A stretch of 64,000 bases of DNA, taken from NCBI GenBank assembly GCA_907163375.1, contig CAJQUW010000503.1, forward strand, positions 124,001-188,000, read 5' to 3'. This document shows, piece by piece, positions 48,388-56,516 of the stretch (within the stretch, counting starts at the first letter, position 1; each line of letters opens with the position of its first letter). The notes under the pieces are model-generated. The model saw nothing but the letters and a program-made list of their open reading frames with translations, had not been told where the DNA came from and did not search any database. The DNA comes from Prostheceraeus crozeri. Lineage: Eukaryota; Platyhelminthes; Polycladida; Euryleptidae. The position numbers and the translations under genes were made by a program.

Positions 48388-49884
48388 GTAAGTAACATTG
48401 ATAATGGTTGCATCTGGTATTTATTTAAAACTATTTCTTAACACACTACTGACATCTTACCTAAGTCTACCTGTAGTAATCAGAAAATAATGCTTTTTGA
48501 CAGCAGAATGTAAACAGAATAATTAAATATTGAGTTGTATCCTTAGTTGAAAATGAGAACAGGCTTGAATATACATGTATAATTATGATTCATATTTATC
48601 GGGTTGATGTGCATGGATTTGAACTAGGCCTGCTAATGATTCCTGACATTGGATTTGATGGCAACTGTTCAAGTATGCTACCATATTTCAACTGAGGATG
48701 CAACTATTTACAAGTTATTTTGAAATTACAGAATTTACAGAATTTCAGTATACGTGTAGGGCCTATCAATAAACAACATACAAATGCATTCTTCATTCTC
48801 AATACATACAAACAAGCACCTTATCCTCGCACAATGAGACAAATGCATTACCATTGGCCAGTTCTTTTTCAGCTTCGTCTATCTGTGCTTTCAGTGAGTT
48901 AATATATTGCACAAGCAATGCTATAAAGCTACTCCAAAATATAGTAACTTTCATCAATGGAACCGAAACGATAAATGTCTGACTTTTGCGTGTATCAACA
49001 TTCACATGAATCTCATCATTACGTTCTACATTAAACGATCAACAGATAGTCCAACGTCTTCAAAAATCATAGAAATCACGGAAAAGTCCAGAAAAATCGT
49101 GGAGGTTATCGATAAAAAATTTGCAAAATATTAAAATATTTTGTTCTACTACACGAAATGCTGTATAAGTGCAGTGCTGAGTGTCAGACTGATCACAGAA
49201 TTACTTGCATTCGTATAATGACATTGCTCTAATTATTCGCAATTTAGCACAAAACATAGATAATTTGCGTATTTTGTGTTCCCGGTATCTATATCATGAA
49301 CTAACATGGTAACATGTTTACCGATCACCTCAACTAGCGATAGGTAGGAGATCATTTTGCGAAAAATGAATTACTGCTATATTGTTATTTACAATGCTTC
49401 AATTACATACTATAACCATTTTTAATGGAAAATAAATGTTTAGTTCATGAAATTATTCAAGTAAAACTGCGAAATTTTAGTCACTGAATTTGATCGACTA
49501 ATGTGGCAATTAGACTATCATTTAGGATTATGCTCAGTATGGCGACTGCAAAATTTTTATTTGTTTGTGTATGAACAGTACCCCTGTCGCAACCAATACA
49601 TGCCGGCACCGCAAGGTCATCTCATCGAGTATGATGAAATATGCTGCTTAAATAGAGCGAAACAGTCCATAGCTGGACAACTAATAAATAGCTAGCGTGT
49701 GCTACTGTAAATTAAGGCAATATCATATTACGAGTAACGCTTAATTTATGTTTCAATTCACACGAATATATATACGTCCGTACATGTACTTAAGCCTAAT
49801 AGTCTCATCTGATTTGCATATACACCTATATGATAAGTAGTAAGTAAAACTCCACTTCTGGATAGCGCAAGATGGCCGCCATCG
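48388..49884. other. No gene recognised
   Basis: AT-rich sequence. On the minus strand 48840-48900 encodes a short heptad-like stretch (LKAQIDEAEKELANGN) preceded by GCACAG; it might be a second host exon but the evidence is weak. Confidence 0.3.
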
Positions 49885-50260
49885 CTGACGTCCCCCCCCC
49901 TCTGGAACGGCAGAGTGTCGTGGTCGGCCGCCGTGGTGCTTTGAGTCTGACGTCCTCCCCCCCTTCTGGAACGGCAGAGTGTCGTGGTGTGCCGGCCACG
50001 TGCGTCCGTCAGGTTCGCTGACGTCCCCCCCCTCTGGCCGACCGTCATATAGCGCGCGGTGATGTGGTGTCTAGGTTGGCGTGGTGTGCCGGCCAGGTTG
50101 GGAGGGTGGTCTGTCGTAGCTCACCTGAAAAAATCCTAAGTGTCAGAGTGGCTTTGTATGGGTAAAATTTTGAAAATTTTCCAAAGTGTGGAATTTCGAC
50201 CTGGGACCGTCACCAAAACATTTTTCATCAAATTTCACTGACCTCCCCCCCCCTCTGGAC
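49885..50260. repeat. GC-rich degenerate tandem repeats near the Polinton left end
   Basis: CTGACGTCC plus a C run, CTCTGG and then AACGGCAGAGTGTCGTGGT occurs at 49885 and 49947, shortened at 50018 and 50238. TGTGCCGGCCA also repeats (49988 and about 50084). The patch is far richer in G+C and CpG than its surroundings. It may belong to the terminal inverted repeat of the Polinton, but the other end is outside the window. Confidence 0.6.
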
Positions 50261-50474
50261 AGCTCTCTTCGATCTTGGCTTCTAGTGGACGGATTTTGTC
50301 GTGCAATAGCTCGTTTGAAAGCTAAGAGTGAGACAAATTCACTGAAAGAATCGCCTTGCTCCTATCTGTCTTCGTTTAGATGTGAGACGCCATTTAAGAT
50401 TTTGGGAGATTGACGAAAAACGACAGAGTTAGAATTTCCCAAGAAACAGCTCCAGCGGGCGAATGAAGGCTCGG

Positions 50475-50568
50475 ATTGGTAAACGGAGGTCAGATTTGGA
50501 ATCAGCTTGATGTTATTGTCCAATGAGGATCATCATCCAATGAGAATCAAGCATTTCTATATAAATAG
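50475..50568 (+). promoter_or_regulatory. CCAAT/TATA promoter of the first Polinton gene
   Basis: An inverted CCAAT (ATTGG, 50475-50479) and two direct CCAAT boxes (50520-50524 and 50537-50541) precede a TATATAAATAG box (50558-50568). Transcription would start about 30 bp later, near 50590-50600, upstream of the ATG at 50668. The spacing is that of a standard RNA polymerase II promoter. Confidence 0.6.
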
Positions 50569-50667
50569 CGAGCCTTCCACAGTGAGAATCATTCCATCGT
50601 TGAATTGCACGAGTGACGGACGCACATTTTCTCTCTCTCTAGTTCCCTATTCTATTATCCAACTAAA

Positions 50668-51437
50668 ATGGTAAGTCGCTACTTTCCTCCCTCCCTTGAA
50701 CGTAAACTTAATACAATCTTTTCCATTTTCAGGCATCTACTCCATCTGCTGCACTAGTAGGACAAAATGGTGGTCAAACGTTACATGGTTCGCTACGATC
50801 AGATCATCTACAACTGAGGCCAGTGGAAGAAACAACCAAGGTACATAATCCTACACCGCTACAGCGTAAATTTAAACAAGCCTTGCGTTATGACGATCAT
50901 GGTGTAGTACTCCAAACGGGAATGCTCCCTTCCACGGATGTCAAGCTAATGCACAATCAGTATGGGGACTACATACTGATCCCCGTGAGTCCATACATTC
51001 GCCGCCAACTTGATATTATTGAGGAGTACGTGACATTAAATATGGACATTCCTACTCCTCTTGCTCAAGAGTGGAAGGCGAGAGATGACAAGGATACTCC
51101 CTATAGAAAGATTTGGGATGGTAATCAAATTTGCCTACCGGTATCACATTGGTGCACTTACTATAAGAAGGAGGGAGATCATTCAACACCCATCACATGC
51201 GACGAGCTCGGAGAAGGTACTTGGGATATCCTTTTCGAAGTGAATGGGCTATATTATGGTCGGCACAAGAATAATAAAATAGCCTCTCTCTCCATGCATA
51301 TGGAATCCATCCTATATATTCCAAAACCACCCAACGTGGACGACATAATTGATCAAATCCTTAACAGCAGTGGTACGAAGGGCAAGTCGGAGAAGAATGC
51401 TGCATCAAAAAGCAAATCAAAGAAGGAGAATTACTAG
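50668..51437 (+). CDS. Polinton protein of unknown function, spliced
   Basis: The coding sequence starts with a single ATG codon (50668-50670), directly followed by a GTAAGT donor. The 62-bp intron ends TTTTCAG (50732), and the second exon runs 50733-51437, giving 236 residues. Without the intron there is no suitable ATG for the open frame. The middle shows an IPVSPYIRRQLDII stretch, LPVSHWCTYYKK and WDILFEVNGLYYG; the tail is Lys/Ser rich. The strand-rich centre and basic tail would suit a single-stranded-DNA-binding protein, but this is inference only; I do not recognise the family. It is the leftmost gene and is driven by the CCAAT/TATA promoter, so it is probably early. Confidence 0.7.
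50671..50732 (+). other. 62-bp intron after a one-codon exon
   Basis: Donor ATG|GTAAGT and acceptor TTTTCAG|GCA; phase 0. The spliced frame is open for 236 codons. Confidence 0.75.
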
Positions 51438-51471
51438 TCCTTTCCTAACTCTACCCTATGACAATTCGTTT

Positions 51472-51597
51472 ATGTGCTTTGAGTGTCGTAGACGTGGTCT
51501 TATTAGATACATTTTACTTCTTCGTTGCCATCATATCATTTGTGTATTTTGTTGTGAAAAGCATCGATGTAATTCTTCATTTTGTAATATGTTATAG
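51472..51597 (+). CDS. Small RING-like zinc-finger protein 1
   Basis: A 41-residue frame starting ATGTGC. The Cys/His spacing is C-x2-C, then about 14 residues, C-x-H-x2-C-x2-C and further C and H residues (CFEC ... CHHIICVFC ... C), like a short RING. The frame is open upstream to 51349 inside the previous gene, so a spliced or longer form is possible. RING proteins often act as ubiquitin ligases; here this is inference from spacing only. Confidence 0.45.
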   Translation: MCFECRRRGLIRYILLLRCHHIICVFCCEKHRCNSSFCNML

Positions 51598-51631
51598 AAC
51601 GTTTCCTTAGATGTGTAAATTTCCGTTTTAG

Positions 51632-52180
51632 GCTTCTATCATCATTTTTATGGATTGTGAGGGTGAACCTGTACAGGAGCTCAGTGCTATTGCTACGAAC
51701 AATTGGACATATCAGATTGTCAGTGTCTATCATCAACATGCCAACTGCAATCCCAATGTTGATCAATGGGCGAGAAAACACATTCATGGACTTAATCTGA
51801 AATATTTGCAAGACTATGGCTTTTCTTGTGAGAGTGCTCTTCTTATTGACTTTAAACGATGGTTAGCTGCTTTAAATGTTATACGCATCTTTTGTAATAA
51901 TCCTGGTAAGGAGATGAAAGTATTTCCCAATCTAATCATTGATGATATTTTGCTCCCACCTTGGGATAGTAGAGTGAATCAACACTATCATGAAGTCACG
52001 AAACGTTTTAAGGATTTGTGTGTTCCTATTTTGTCTGTTCGTTGTAGTAGCTACATTCATAACCAATGCTTCTTTCCTCCTTACCTCAGCACTGCCAAAG
52101 TCCTGTATGGTTATCATTGCTCGCTGTATGATAGTTACCAGTTGTATCTATTTTATCTCTTTCAAACCATTGATTCATAA
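51632..52180 (+). CDS. DEDDh-type exonuclease-like protein
   Basis: Motif I is FMDCEGEPVQE (D and E of DxE, at about residue 9 of the exon), and motif III is HCSLYDSYQLYLF (H-x4-D), as in DnaQ/DEDDh 3'-5' exonucleases. Motif II is less clear (FCNNPGKE where an Asp is expected). ARKHIHGLN lies between. An ATG at 51650 could start the protein, but the frame is open back to an acceptor TTTTAG (51631) in phase 0, so splicing from the one-codon ATG exon at 50668 would give Met-Ala-Ser, as in the first gene. It may proofread or process DNA ends during replication. About 176-183 residues. Confidence 0.6.
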   Translation, partial: ASIIIFMDCEGEPVQELSAIATNNWTYQIVSVYHQHANCNPNVDQWARKHIHGLNLKYLQDYGFSCESALLIDFKRWLAALNVIRIFCNNPGKEMKVFPNLIIDDILLPPWDSRVNQHYHEVTKRFKDLCVPILSVRCSSYIHNQCFFPPYLSTAKVLYGYHCSLYDSYQLYLFYLFQTIDS

Positions 52181-52264
52181 TGCATGCTTGTTGCAGTTAT
52201 TCAATAAATGTTACTATGAGAAGAGTTGTTTTCATGCAATGGATGGGTTAGTTAAAGGGCGATC

Positions 52265-52675
52265 ATGTCTTTCTCAAACGACTGCGGAACATTACATTTT
52301 CATAGGCAAAGTTTAAAAGGAGCTGTTCAAGATTATGTGATAAATTTTCATAAAGATGAGACCGACATCGAAGCAGTGGTCGATGATGCTAGCACTCTAT
52401 TTCTAGAGTTAATGAATACATTCTCTGATAGCATTATCATGGCGCGATTAGTTGCGAAAATTAAGTTTAGTCATTTTGGAAAGGAAGAGGTGGAAAGTCG
52501 CTCTTTCCATTTTGCTTCTTATTCAATGGAAGTGGTAGATCATCCCGAAGAATTTTTTAAAAGACATATGATAAAAATTGCTGAACGTCTTAATGCATTT
52601 AACCATCATGGTAGCAGTCTAGTGATTGAAGCGATTTCAGATATTCACATTCAACTTTCCATAAAGAAAAATTGA
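52265..52675 (+). CDS. Polinton protein of unknown function (136 aa)
   Basis: The frame starts at ATG 52265. The sequence has VVDDASTLFLELMNTF, an amphipathic stretch, and FNHHGSSLVIEAISDIHIQL near the end, a hydrophobic-alternating strand pattern I associate with small proteins found next to Maverick polymerases, without a known function. There are no catalytic motifs. It lies 84 bp after the exonuclease-like gene. Confidence 0.5.
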   Translation: MSFSNDCGTLHFHRQSLKGAVQDYVINFHKDETDIEAVVDDASTLFLELMNTFSDSIIMARLVAKIKFSHFGKEEVESRSFHFASYSMEVVDHPEEFFKRHMIKIAERLNAFNHHGSSLVIEAISDIHIQLSIKKN

Positions 52676-52833
52676 AAATACAGTGGTACTTGATTGTAGC
52701 ACAACTGGTTTTCGAGCTATGTCTGCTCACTCTCGAAGTATATTCCTTCTGTACATGCGTCTATTATTTAGAAAAGGCTAGCAAATTCATATCTTCAAAA
52801 AGACTTGCTATAGACATCAGTAACGGTGAAACT

Positions 52834-53001
52834 ATGTGTTGTGATGTATGTAAGCGAAAGGATGGAAATGAAAAGCGCATCTTCAAGAGATGTAAGCACG
52901 CTTTTTGTCAACGCTGTTTCATACGTAATTGCATTCAACTTTGCAAATGTAACCACTGTGACATTGCTCATTTCGAGTGTCACTTATGTCGCAATAGTTA
53001 G
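52834..53001 (+). CDS. Small RING-like zinc-finger protein 2
   Basis: 55 residues from ATG 52834. CCDVCKRKDG, then RCKHAFCQRCFIRNC, then CKCNHCDIAHFECHLC gives C-x2-C, C-x-H-x2-C-x2-C and two more C-x2-C pairs, a convincing cross-brace RING or a related zinc fold. The open frame extends back to 52672 with a hydrophobic segment (YLIVAQLVFELCLLTLEVYSF), so a longer membrane-anchored form made by splicing or a non-ATG start cannot be excluded. Confidence 0.55.
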   Translation: MCCDVCKRKDGNEKRIFKRCKHAFCQRCFIRNCIQLCKCNHCDIAHFECHLCRNS

Positions 53002-53006
53002 TACCT

Positions 53007-53018
53007 ATGCAAATGTGG
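53007..53018 (+). promoter_or_regulatory. Octamer-like motif ATGCAAATGTGG
   Basis: ATGCAAAT matches the POU/octamer consensus. It lies 35 bp before ATG 53053. Similar motifs precede five other element genes. Confidence 0.4.
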
Positions 53019-53052
53019 TAAAGATAGGTTTTAGCAAAGACTAACACGGAAA

Positions 53053-53412
53053 ATGGCGAAACGTAAAATGGCGAAACGTAAAAATTCTTCAAAGTTTTCT
53101 TCAGCCATTCAAGCTCTCCGACGAATGAAAGCAAATCAGCGATACAATGCTATACGACATGCCAACGATAAATTCATTCGTGAAATTATTTCTCATGTCA
53201 GAAAGTTGAGGACGAAGACATTAGCGCCAAAACAACGAAAGTTACTTAAGCGATATGCTACAAAATTGCGTTTCATCTCCAATCCTAAAGTCAACCTTCA
53301 AAGAAAGAGGAAAACTCTAACACAAAAGGGCGGTTTCCTTTCAGCAATACTTCCAATGATAGCTCCTGCCGTGGGCAACCTATTGGGAAATATCTTTGGC
53401 TCTAAGCGTTAA
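53053..53412 (+). CDS. Basic virion core protein with hydrophobic tail
   Basis: 119 residues. The first 90 are strongly basic (MAKRKMAKRKNSSK, RKLRTKTLAPKQRKLLKRY), then TQKGGFLSAILPMIAPAVGN gives a hydrophobic, Gly-rich end, closing with GSKR. Adintovirus/Polinton elements carry such proteins, thought to be DNA-condensing core or membrane-active capsid components related to adenovirus core peptides. The N-terminus repeats MAKRK twice. It overlaps the extended frame of the ATPase gene by 17 bases, but not its likely ATG. Confidence 0.7.
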   Translation: MAKRKMAKRKNSSKFSSAIQALRRMKANQRYNAIRHANDKFIREIISHVRKLRTKTLAPKQRKLLKRYATKLRFISNPKVNLQRKRKTLTQKGGFLSAILPMIAPAVGNLLGNIFGSKR

Positions 53413-53414
53413 TT

Positions 53415-53426
53415 ATGCAAATGTTG
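53415..53426 (+). promoter_or_regulatory. Octamer-like motif ATGCAAATGTTG
   Basis: It lies 18 bp before the ATPase ATG at 53444. Confidence 0.4.
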
Positions 53427-53443
53427 AGTCTCAAAGTAATAAA

Positions 53444-54061
53444 ATGGATTTCAGACTTCAATGTGATAAAGTTCTGACTGTATCAGGTCCATCTCATGCA
53501 GGTAAAACTGTTTTCACGCTGAATTTATTGGATAAAAGAAGGGAGTTGTTTAAGGAACCTATCAATCGAGTGATTTGGTGTTATGGTATTTATCAACCGT
53601 CGTTGTTTCAGGAATTGCAAAGTCGCAACTTTATTCGACATGAAGGAATTATTGCAGTGGATAAACTTCAGTCTAATGATGTTGTTGTATTGTATGATCT
53701 ATTAAAAGAAAGTAAGAATTCAAAAGATGTTACAGATATGTTCACTCGCGCAGCACATCATAAAAGGTGCTTTATCATCTATATCACACAAAATTTGTTT
53801 CCTGATGGAAAAGAAGCTCGTACACGAAACCTGAATACACACTATTATGCTATTTTCAAGAATCCGCGAGATAAAAGTCAATTTGAAATTTTAGCGCGAC
53901 AAGTTGCACCAAGAGGATCAAAAGCCTTAATTGAAATTTTTCAAGCAGCTACTGAAAAACCATACGGTTACTTATTCATTGACTTTACGCAAGAGTGTCC
54001 GGAAGAATTTAGATTTCGAAGTGATATTTTGAAAACTCCCATGATTATCTACAAACTATGA
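53444..54061 (+). CDS. FtsK/HerA-type genome-packaging ATPase
   Basis: 205 residues from ATG 53444 (the frame is open to 53396 without another ATG). Walker A is SGPSHAGKT at about residues 15-23, and a Walker B-like strand DVVVLYDLL lies near residue 85-93; the usual DD is YD here. A sensor-like IIYITQNLF follows, with RNLNTHYYAIFKNPRDKSQFE as in related packaging ATPases. The protein pumps the genome into the preformed capsid. Its stop overlaps the next start (ATGA at 54058-54061). Confidence 0.88.
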   Translation: MDFRLQCDKVLTVSGPSHAGKTVFTLNLLDKRRELFKEPINRVIWCYGIYQPSLFQELQSRNFIRHEGIIAVDKLQSNDVVVLYDLLKESKNSKDVTDMFTRAAHHKRCFIIYITQNLFPDGKEARTRNLNTHYYAIFKNPRDKSQFEILARQVAPRGSKALIEIFQAATEKPYGYLFIDFTQECPEEFRFRSDILKTPMIIYKL

Positions 54062-54750
54062 GTTCTTATTCTCGCATGATTGTTATTCCTCAGGATGAAT
54101 ATGTACAATTGACTGCCATGCAGCAAGTAAAGCAACCTCTTGCAAATCAAATGTATAGGAAAGAAATAGATTATCAGCAAAATGTTCACATCAAAGATCC
54201 ACATCGTGCTGTATTATTACAATCGGAAACTGTTGAGCAATTGAAAAATTTGAAGAATAAGATGCGTGACTCTGTATCGACTGCTACACCTTTAGCATCT
54301 CGCGCACATGCCATATATCTTTTTAACAGTATTGAACCCCATCTCAATGTAAATGATAGAGGAGAAATCATTACAGATGAAAATAAAGTGATTGATGCTT
54401 CACGTTATGAAGACTTGATTCAGTATGCGACACGTAGAAAGCGCCGTCAGGGCTATGTTCCACCCGGTTGGTCATACTTTCTTAAACTATTGAAAAAGCA
54501 TAATGTGCCAAAATTTGCTTTAAATAATGAGACATTGAAAGAACTTGATTCAACAGTGGCTACTGCTCCAATGCTTCAGACGATGAAAATGCCAACAAAT
54601 TGGTTTAAGACGTCACCTGCTACATCCCCTCCCACACTCACTAAGCAAACAAGAGGAAGAACTCGACGTAGATCTACATCGCCACTAAAACTAGTAAAAG
54701 GAAAACGTAAAACAGCTCCTCCCAGGAAATACATGTTCTCAGACTATTAA
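54058..54750 (+). CDS. Conserved Polinton protein (PY-like, 230 aa)
   Basis: The ATG overlaps the ATPase stop by four bases, suggesting co-expression. Helical, Gln-rich N-terminal part with TVEQLKNLKNKM; a basic RRKRRQGYVPPGWSYFLKLL in the middle; a low-complexity basic Ser/Thr-Pro tail (TRGRTRRRSTSPLKLVKG). The position after the ATPase and the general plan resemble the unassigned proteins often called PY in Polintons. A virion or packaging role is inferred only from position. Confidence 0.55.
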   Translation: MSSYSRMIVIPQDEYVQLTAMQQVKQPLANQMYRKEIDYQQNVHIKDPHRAVLLQSETVEQLKNLKNKMRDSVSTATPLASRAHAIYLFNSIEPHLNVNDRGEIITDENKVIDASRYEDLIQYATRRKRRQGYVPPGWSYFLKLLKKHNVPKFALNNETLKELDSTVATAPMLQTMKMPTNWFKTSPATSPPTLTKQTRGRTRRRSTSPLKLVKGKRKTAPPRKYMFSDY

Positions 54751-54751
54751 T

Positions 54752-54967
54752 ATGAAGCAGATGTGTTGCTTGCCATGTAATGAGCCGCCAGAGGTGAATG
54801 TCGTTGTCACTTGCACTTGCTGCGCCAGCTCTCATAATGAAACCCTTAAGCAATGTGAACACGATCGCAAAACCGCTAAAGCTAAATGCTGCAGTTGTTG
54901 TAAATGTAGAAAGGCAAGAAAACAAAAAGATGAGAAGGAGGAAAAAGAGTCAGTCGTCATCGACTGA
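54752..54967 (+). CDS. Small cysteine-rich protein
   Basis: 71 residues from ATG 54752, one base after the preceding stop. Cys pairs: MCCLPC, CTCCASS, CCSCCKCRK, with a charged tail. It overlaps the start of the integrase frame. No family recognised; it may be a zinc-binding peptide, or a fortuitous frame over the integrase leader. Confidence 0.4.
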   Translation: MKQMCCLPCNEPPEVNVVVTCTCCASSHNETLKQCEHDRKTAKAKCCSCCKCRKARKQKDEKEEKESVVID

Positions 54968-56017
54968 ACGTTTGAAGTCAATCTATTATGATGTAAAACA
55001 TCCGGCAGGATTTGCATCTATCAAGAAATTATCAAAAGCGAGTGGTCTTCCACAATCACAAGTGAAACGATGGTTAAAGGGTCAGGCTACCTATACACTC
55101 CACAAACAAGCGAAAAAGAAGTACCGCACCCGCCATTATATTGTTCATGACATCGATGAACCGTGGCAAGCAGATTTGTGCGATGTTGCCTCCATTTCAA
55201 AACATAACTAGGGTAATAATTTTATTTTAACCGTCATTGATATTTTCTCGCGTTATGCGTGGGCTCAACCTTTAAAAACTAAAGAAGGGAAAGGAGTAGC
55301 AAAAGCTTCCAAACAATTTTTCGAGAAGGCCGCATTCCAAAAAGAATTCAGAGTGATCAAGGAAAAGAGTTTGAAAATCAGCATGTGACAAGATTATTTG
55401 AGAGGCATGACATTGAGTTGTTTAGTGTAAAGAGTGCTTTTAAAGCTGCACTCGTTGAACGTTTTAATCGCACATTAAAAAATCGCTTGTGGCGACATTT
55501 TACTGCCAACTTGACACAAAATTGGACAAAGGTTCTACAAGATACACTCCATGCCTACAATCACTCTATCCATCGTTCTATTGGACTCAGACCAGTAGAT
55601 GTAAATGCTGACAATGTAGATAAAGTGCGCGAATCATTCCAACGTAAACGCACTCATGTGAAAAGTGATGTGAAAATTGGTGATAAAGTTCGTATCTCAA
55701 AAGTGAAGAGTGTTTTTGCTAAAGGGTACCTTCCGAATTGGACAGAGGAGGTATTTACAGTATCAAGGATTAATCAAAAAGACTCTCCAACCACCTACAA
55801 GTTGAAAGATTACGATAATGAAGAAATTGAGGGTAGCTTTTACTGCGATGAGATTGAGGTAGTCACTGAAAGTGAAACATATTTGGTAGAGAAAATCATT
55901 CGATGTAAAAAACGGCAAGGTGAAGAATGGTGTCTTGTTAAATGGACTGGTTATCCTTCAAGTATGAACTCTTGGATGCGTCGTGCCGACATCTTTCATC
56001 TAAGTGATCGACAGTGA
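54930..56017 (+). pseudogene. Polinton integrase with chromodomain (stop and frameshift)
   Basis: A retroviral-type integrase that inserts the element. From ATG 54930: basic leader, IYYDVKHPAGF, the AYTLHK-like TYTLHKQAKKKY block, then DIDEPWQADL (first Asp). An in-frame TAG at 55209-55211 is followed in the same frame by LTVIDIFSRYAW, and a one-base loss near 55330-55340 moves the rest to the frame of 55385-56017. There follow QSDQGKEF (second Asp), ALVERFNRTLK (catalytic Glu), YNHSIHRSIG and a C-terminal chromodomain (VEKIIRCKKRQGEEWCLVKW, NSWM). All catalytic residues are present but two lesions disrupt the gene. The chromodomain may direct insertion to modified chromatin. Confidence 0.85.
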
Positions 56018-56020
56018 TTC

Positions 56021-56034
56021 ATGCAAAGTTGTAA
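56021..56034 (+). promoter_or_regulatory. Octamer-like motif ATGCAAAGTTG
   Basis: It lies between the integrase stop and ATG 56059, 28-38 bp before the start. Confidence 0.4.
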
Positions 56035-56058
56035 CTAACAATGTTTAGGATTTGAGCT

Positions 56059-56514
56059 ATGAATCCAACTGCCTCATTTTATTCACGAGCCTCCTATGTA
56101 AGTGGTGGAGGACAAATTTACATCGGTGCTCGCCGCCAACGTGGAGGTAGCATACTTGGTGCACTGAAATATGTTGTAGCACCTCTCATATCCAATGTCG
56201 GTAGATCTTTAAAACGAAATGTTTTAAGTAATGCCGTTGGCTTTGCTGGTGATGTTGCTAGTGATCTTTCCAGAGGTAGAAGTTTTAAGAGCAGTTTGTT
56301 GAATCGTGGGAAGGAACGCGGTTTAAAAACATTGAAGCAGACCTTTGCTGGTGTTACTCAAGGAAAGAAATCACCTAAACGAATGAATAAAGGAAGGAGG
56401 AAACATCGCGGAGCTGGTAAGGTGCGATCTTCAGTCAAAAGGCATTCACACAAACGTCGCAGAGGCTCTAATCATTCATCAGGCGCTAAACGACGACGCT
56501 GCTATAACTTCTAA
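56059..56514 (+). CDS. pVI/PX-like minor capsid or core protein
   Basis: 151 residues. VSGGGQIYIGARRQRGGSIL, an amphipathic Gly/Ala segment (YVVAPLISNVGRSL), then SNAVGFAGDVASDLSRG and a strongly basic, Arg/Lys/His-rich end. The layout matches Polinton/adintovirus minor virion proteins compared with adenovirus pVI or pX: a membrane-active N-terminus and a DNA-binding tail. It directly precedes the major capsid gene (2-bp gap), as is common in these elements. Confidence 0.65.
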   Translation: MNPTASFYSRASYVSGGGQIYIGARRQRGGSILGALKYVVAPLISNVGRSLKRNVLSNAVGFAGDVASDLSRGRSFKSSLLNRGKERGLKTLKQTFAGVTQGKKSPKRMNKGRRKHRGAGKVRSSVKRHSHKRRRGSNHSSGAKRRRCYNF

Positions 56515-56516
56515 TC

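Noticed and set aside
49185-49205. CACAGAATTA word near 49190 as a third MITE copy
   Set aside because: No partner end or duplication nearby; ten bases can occur by chance.
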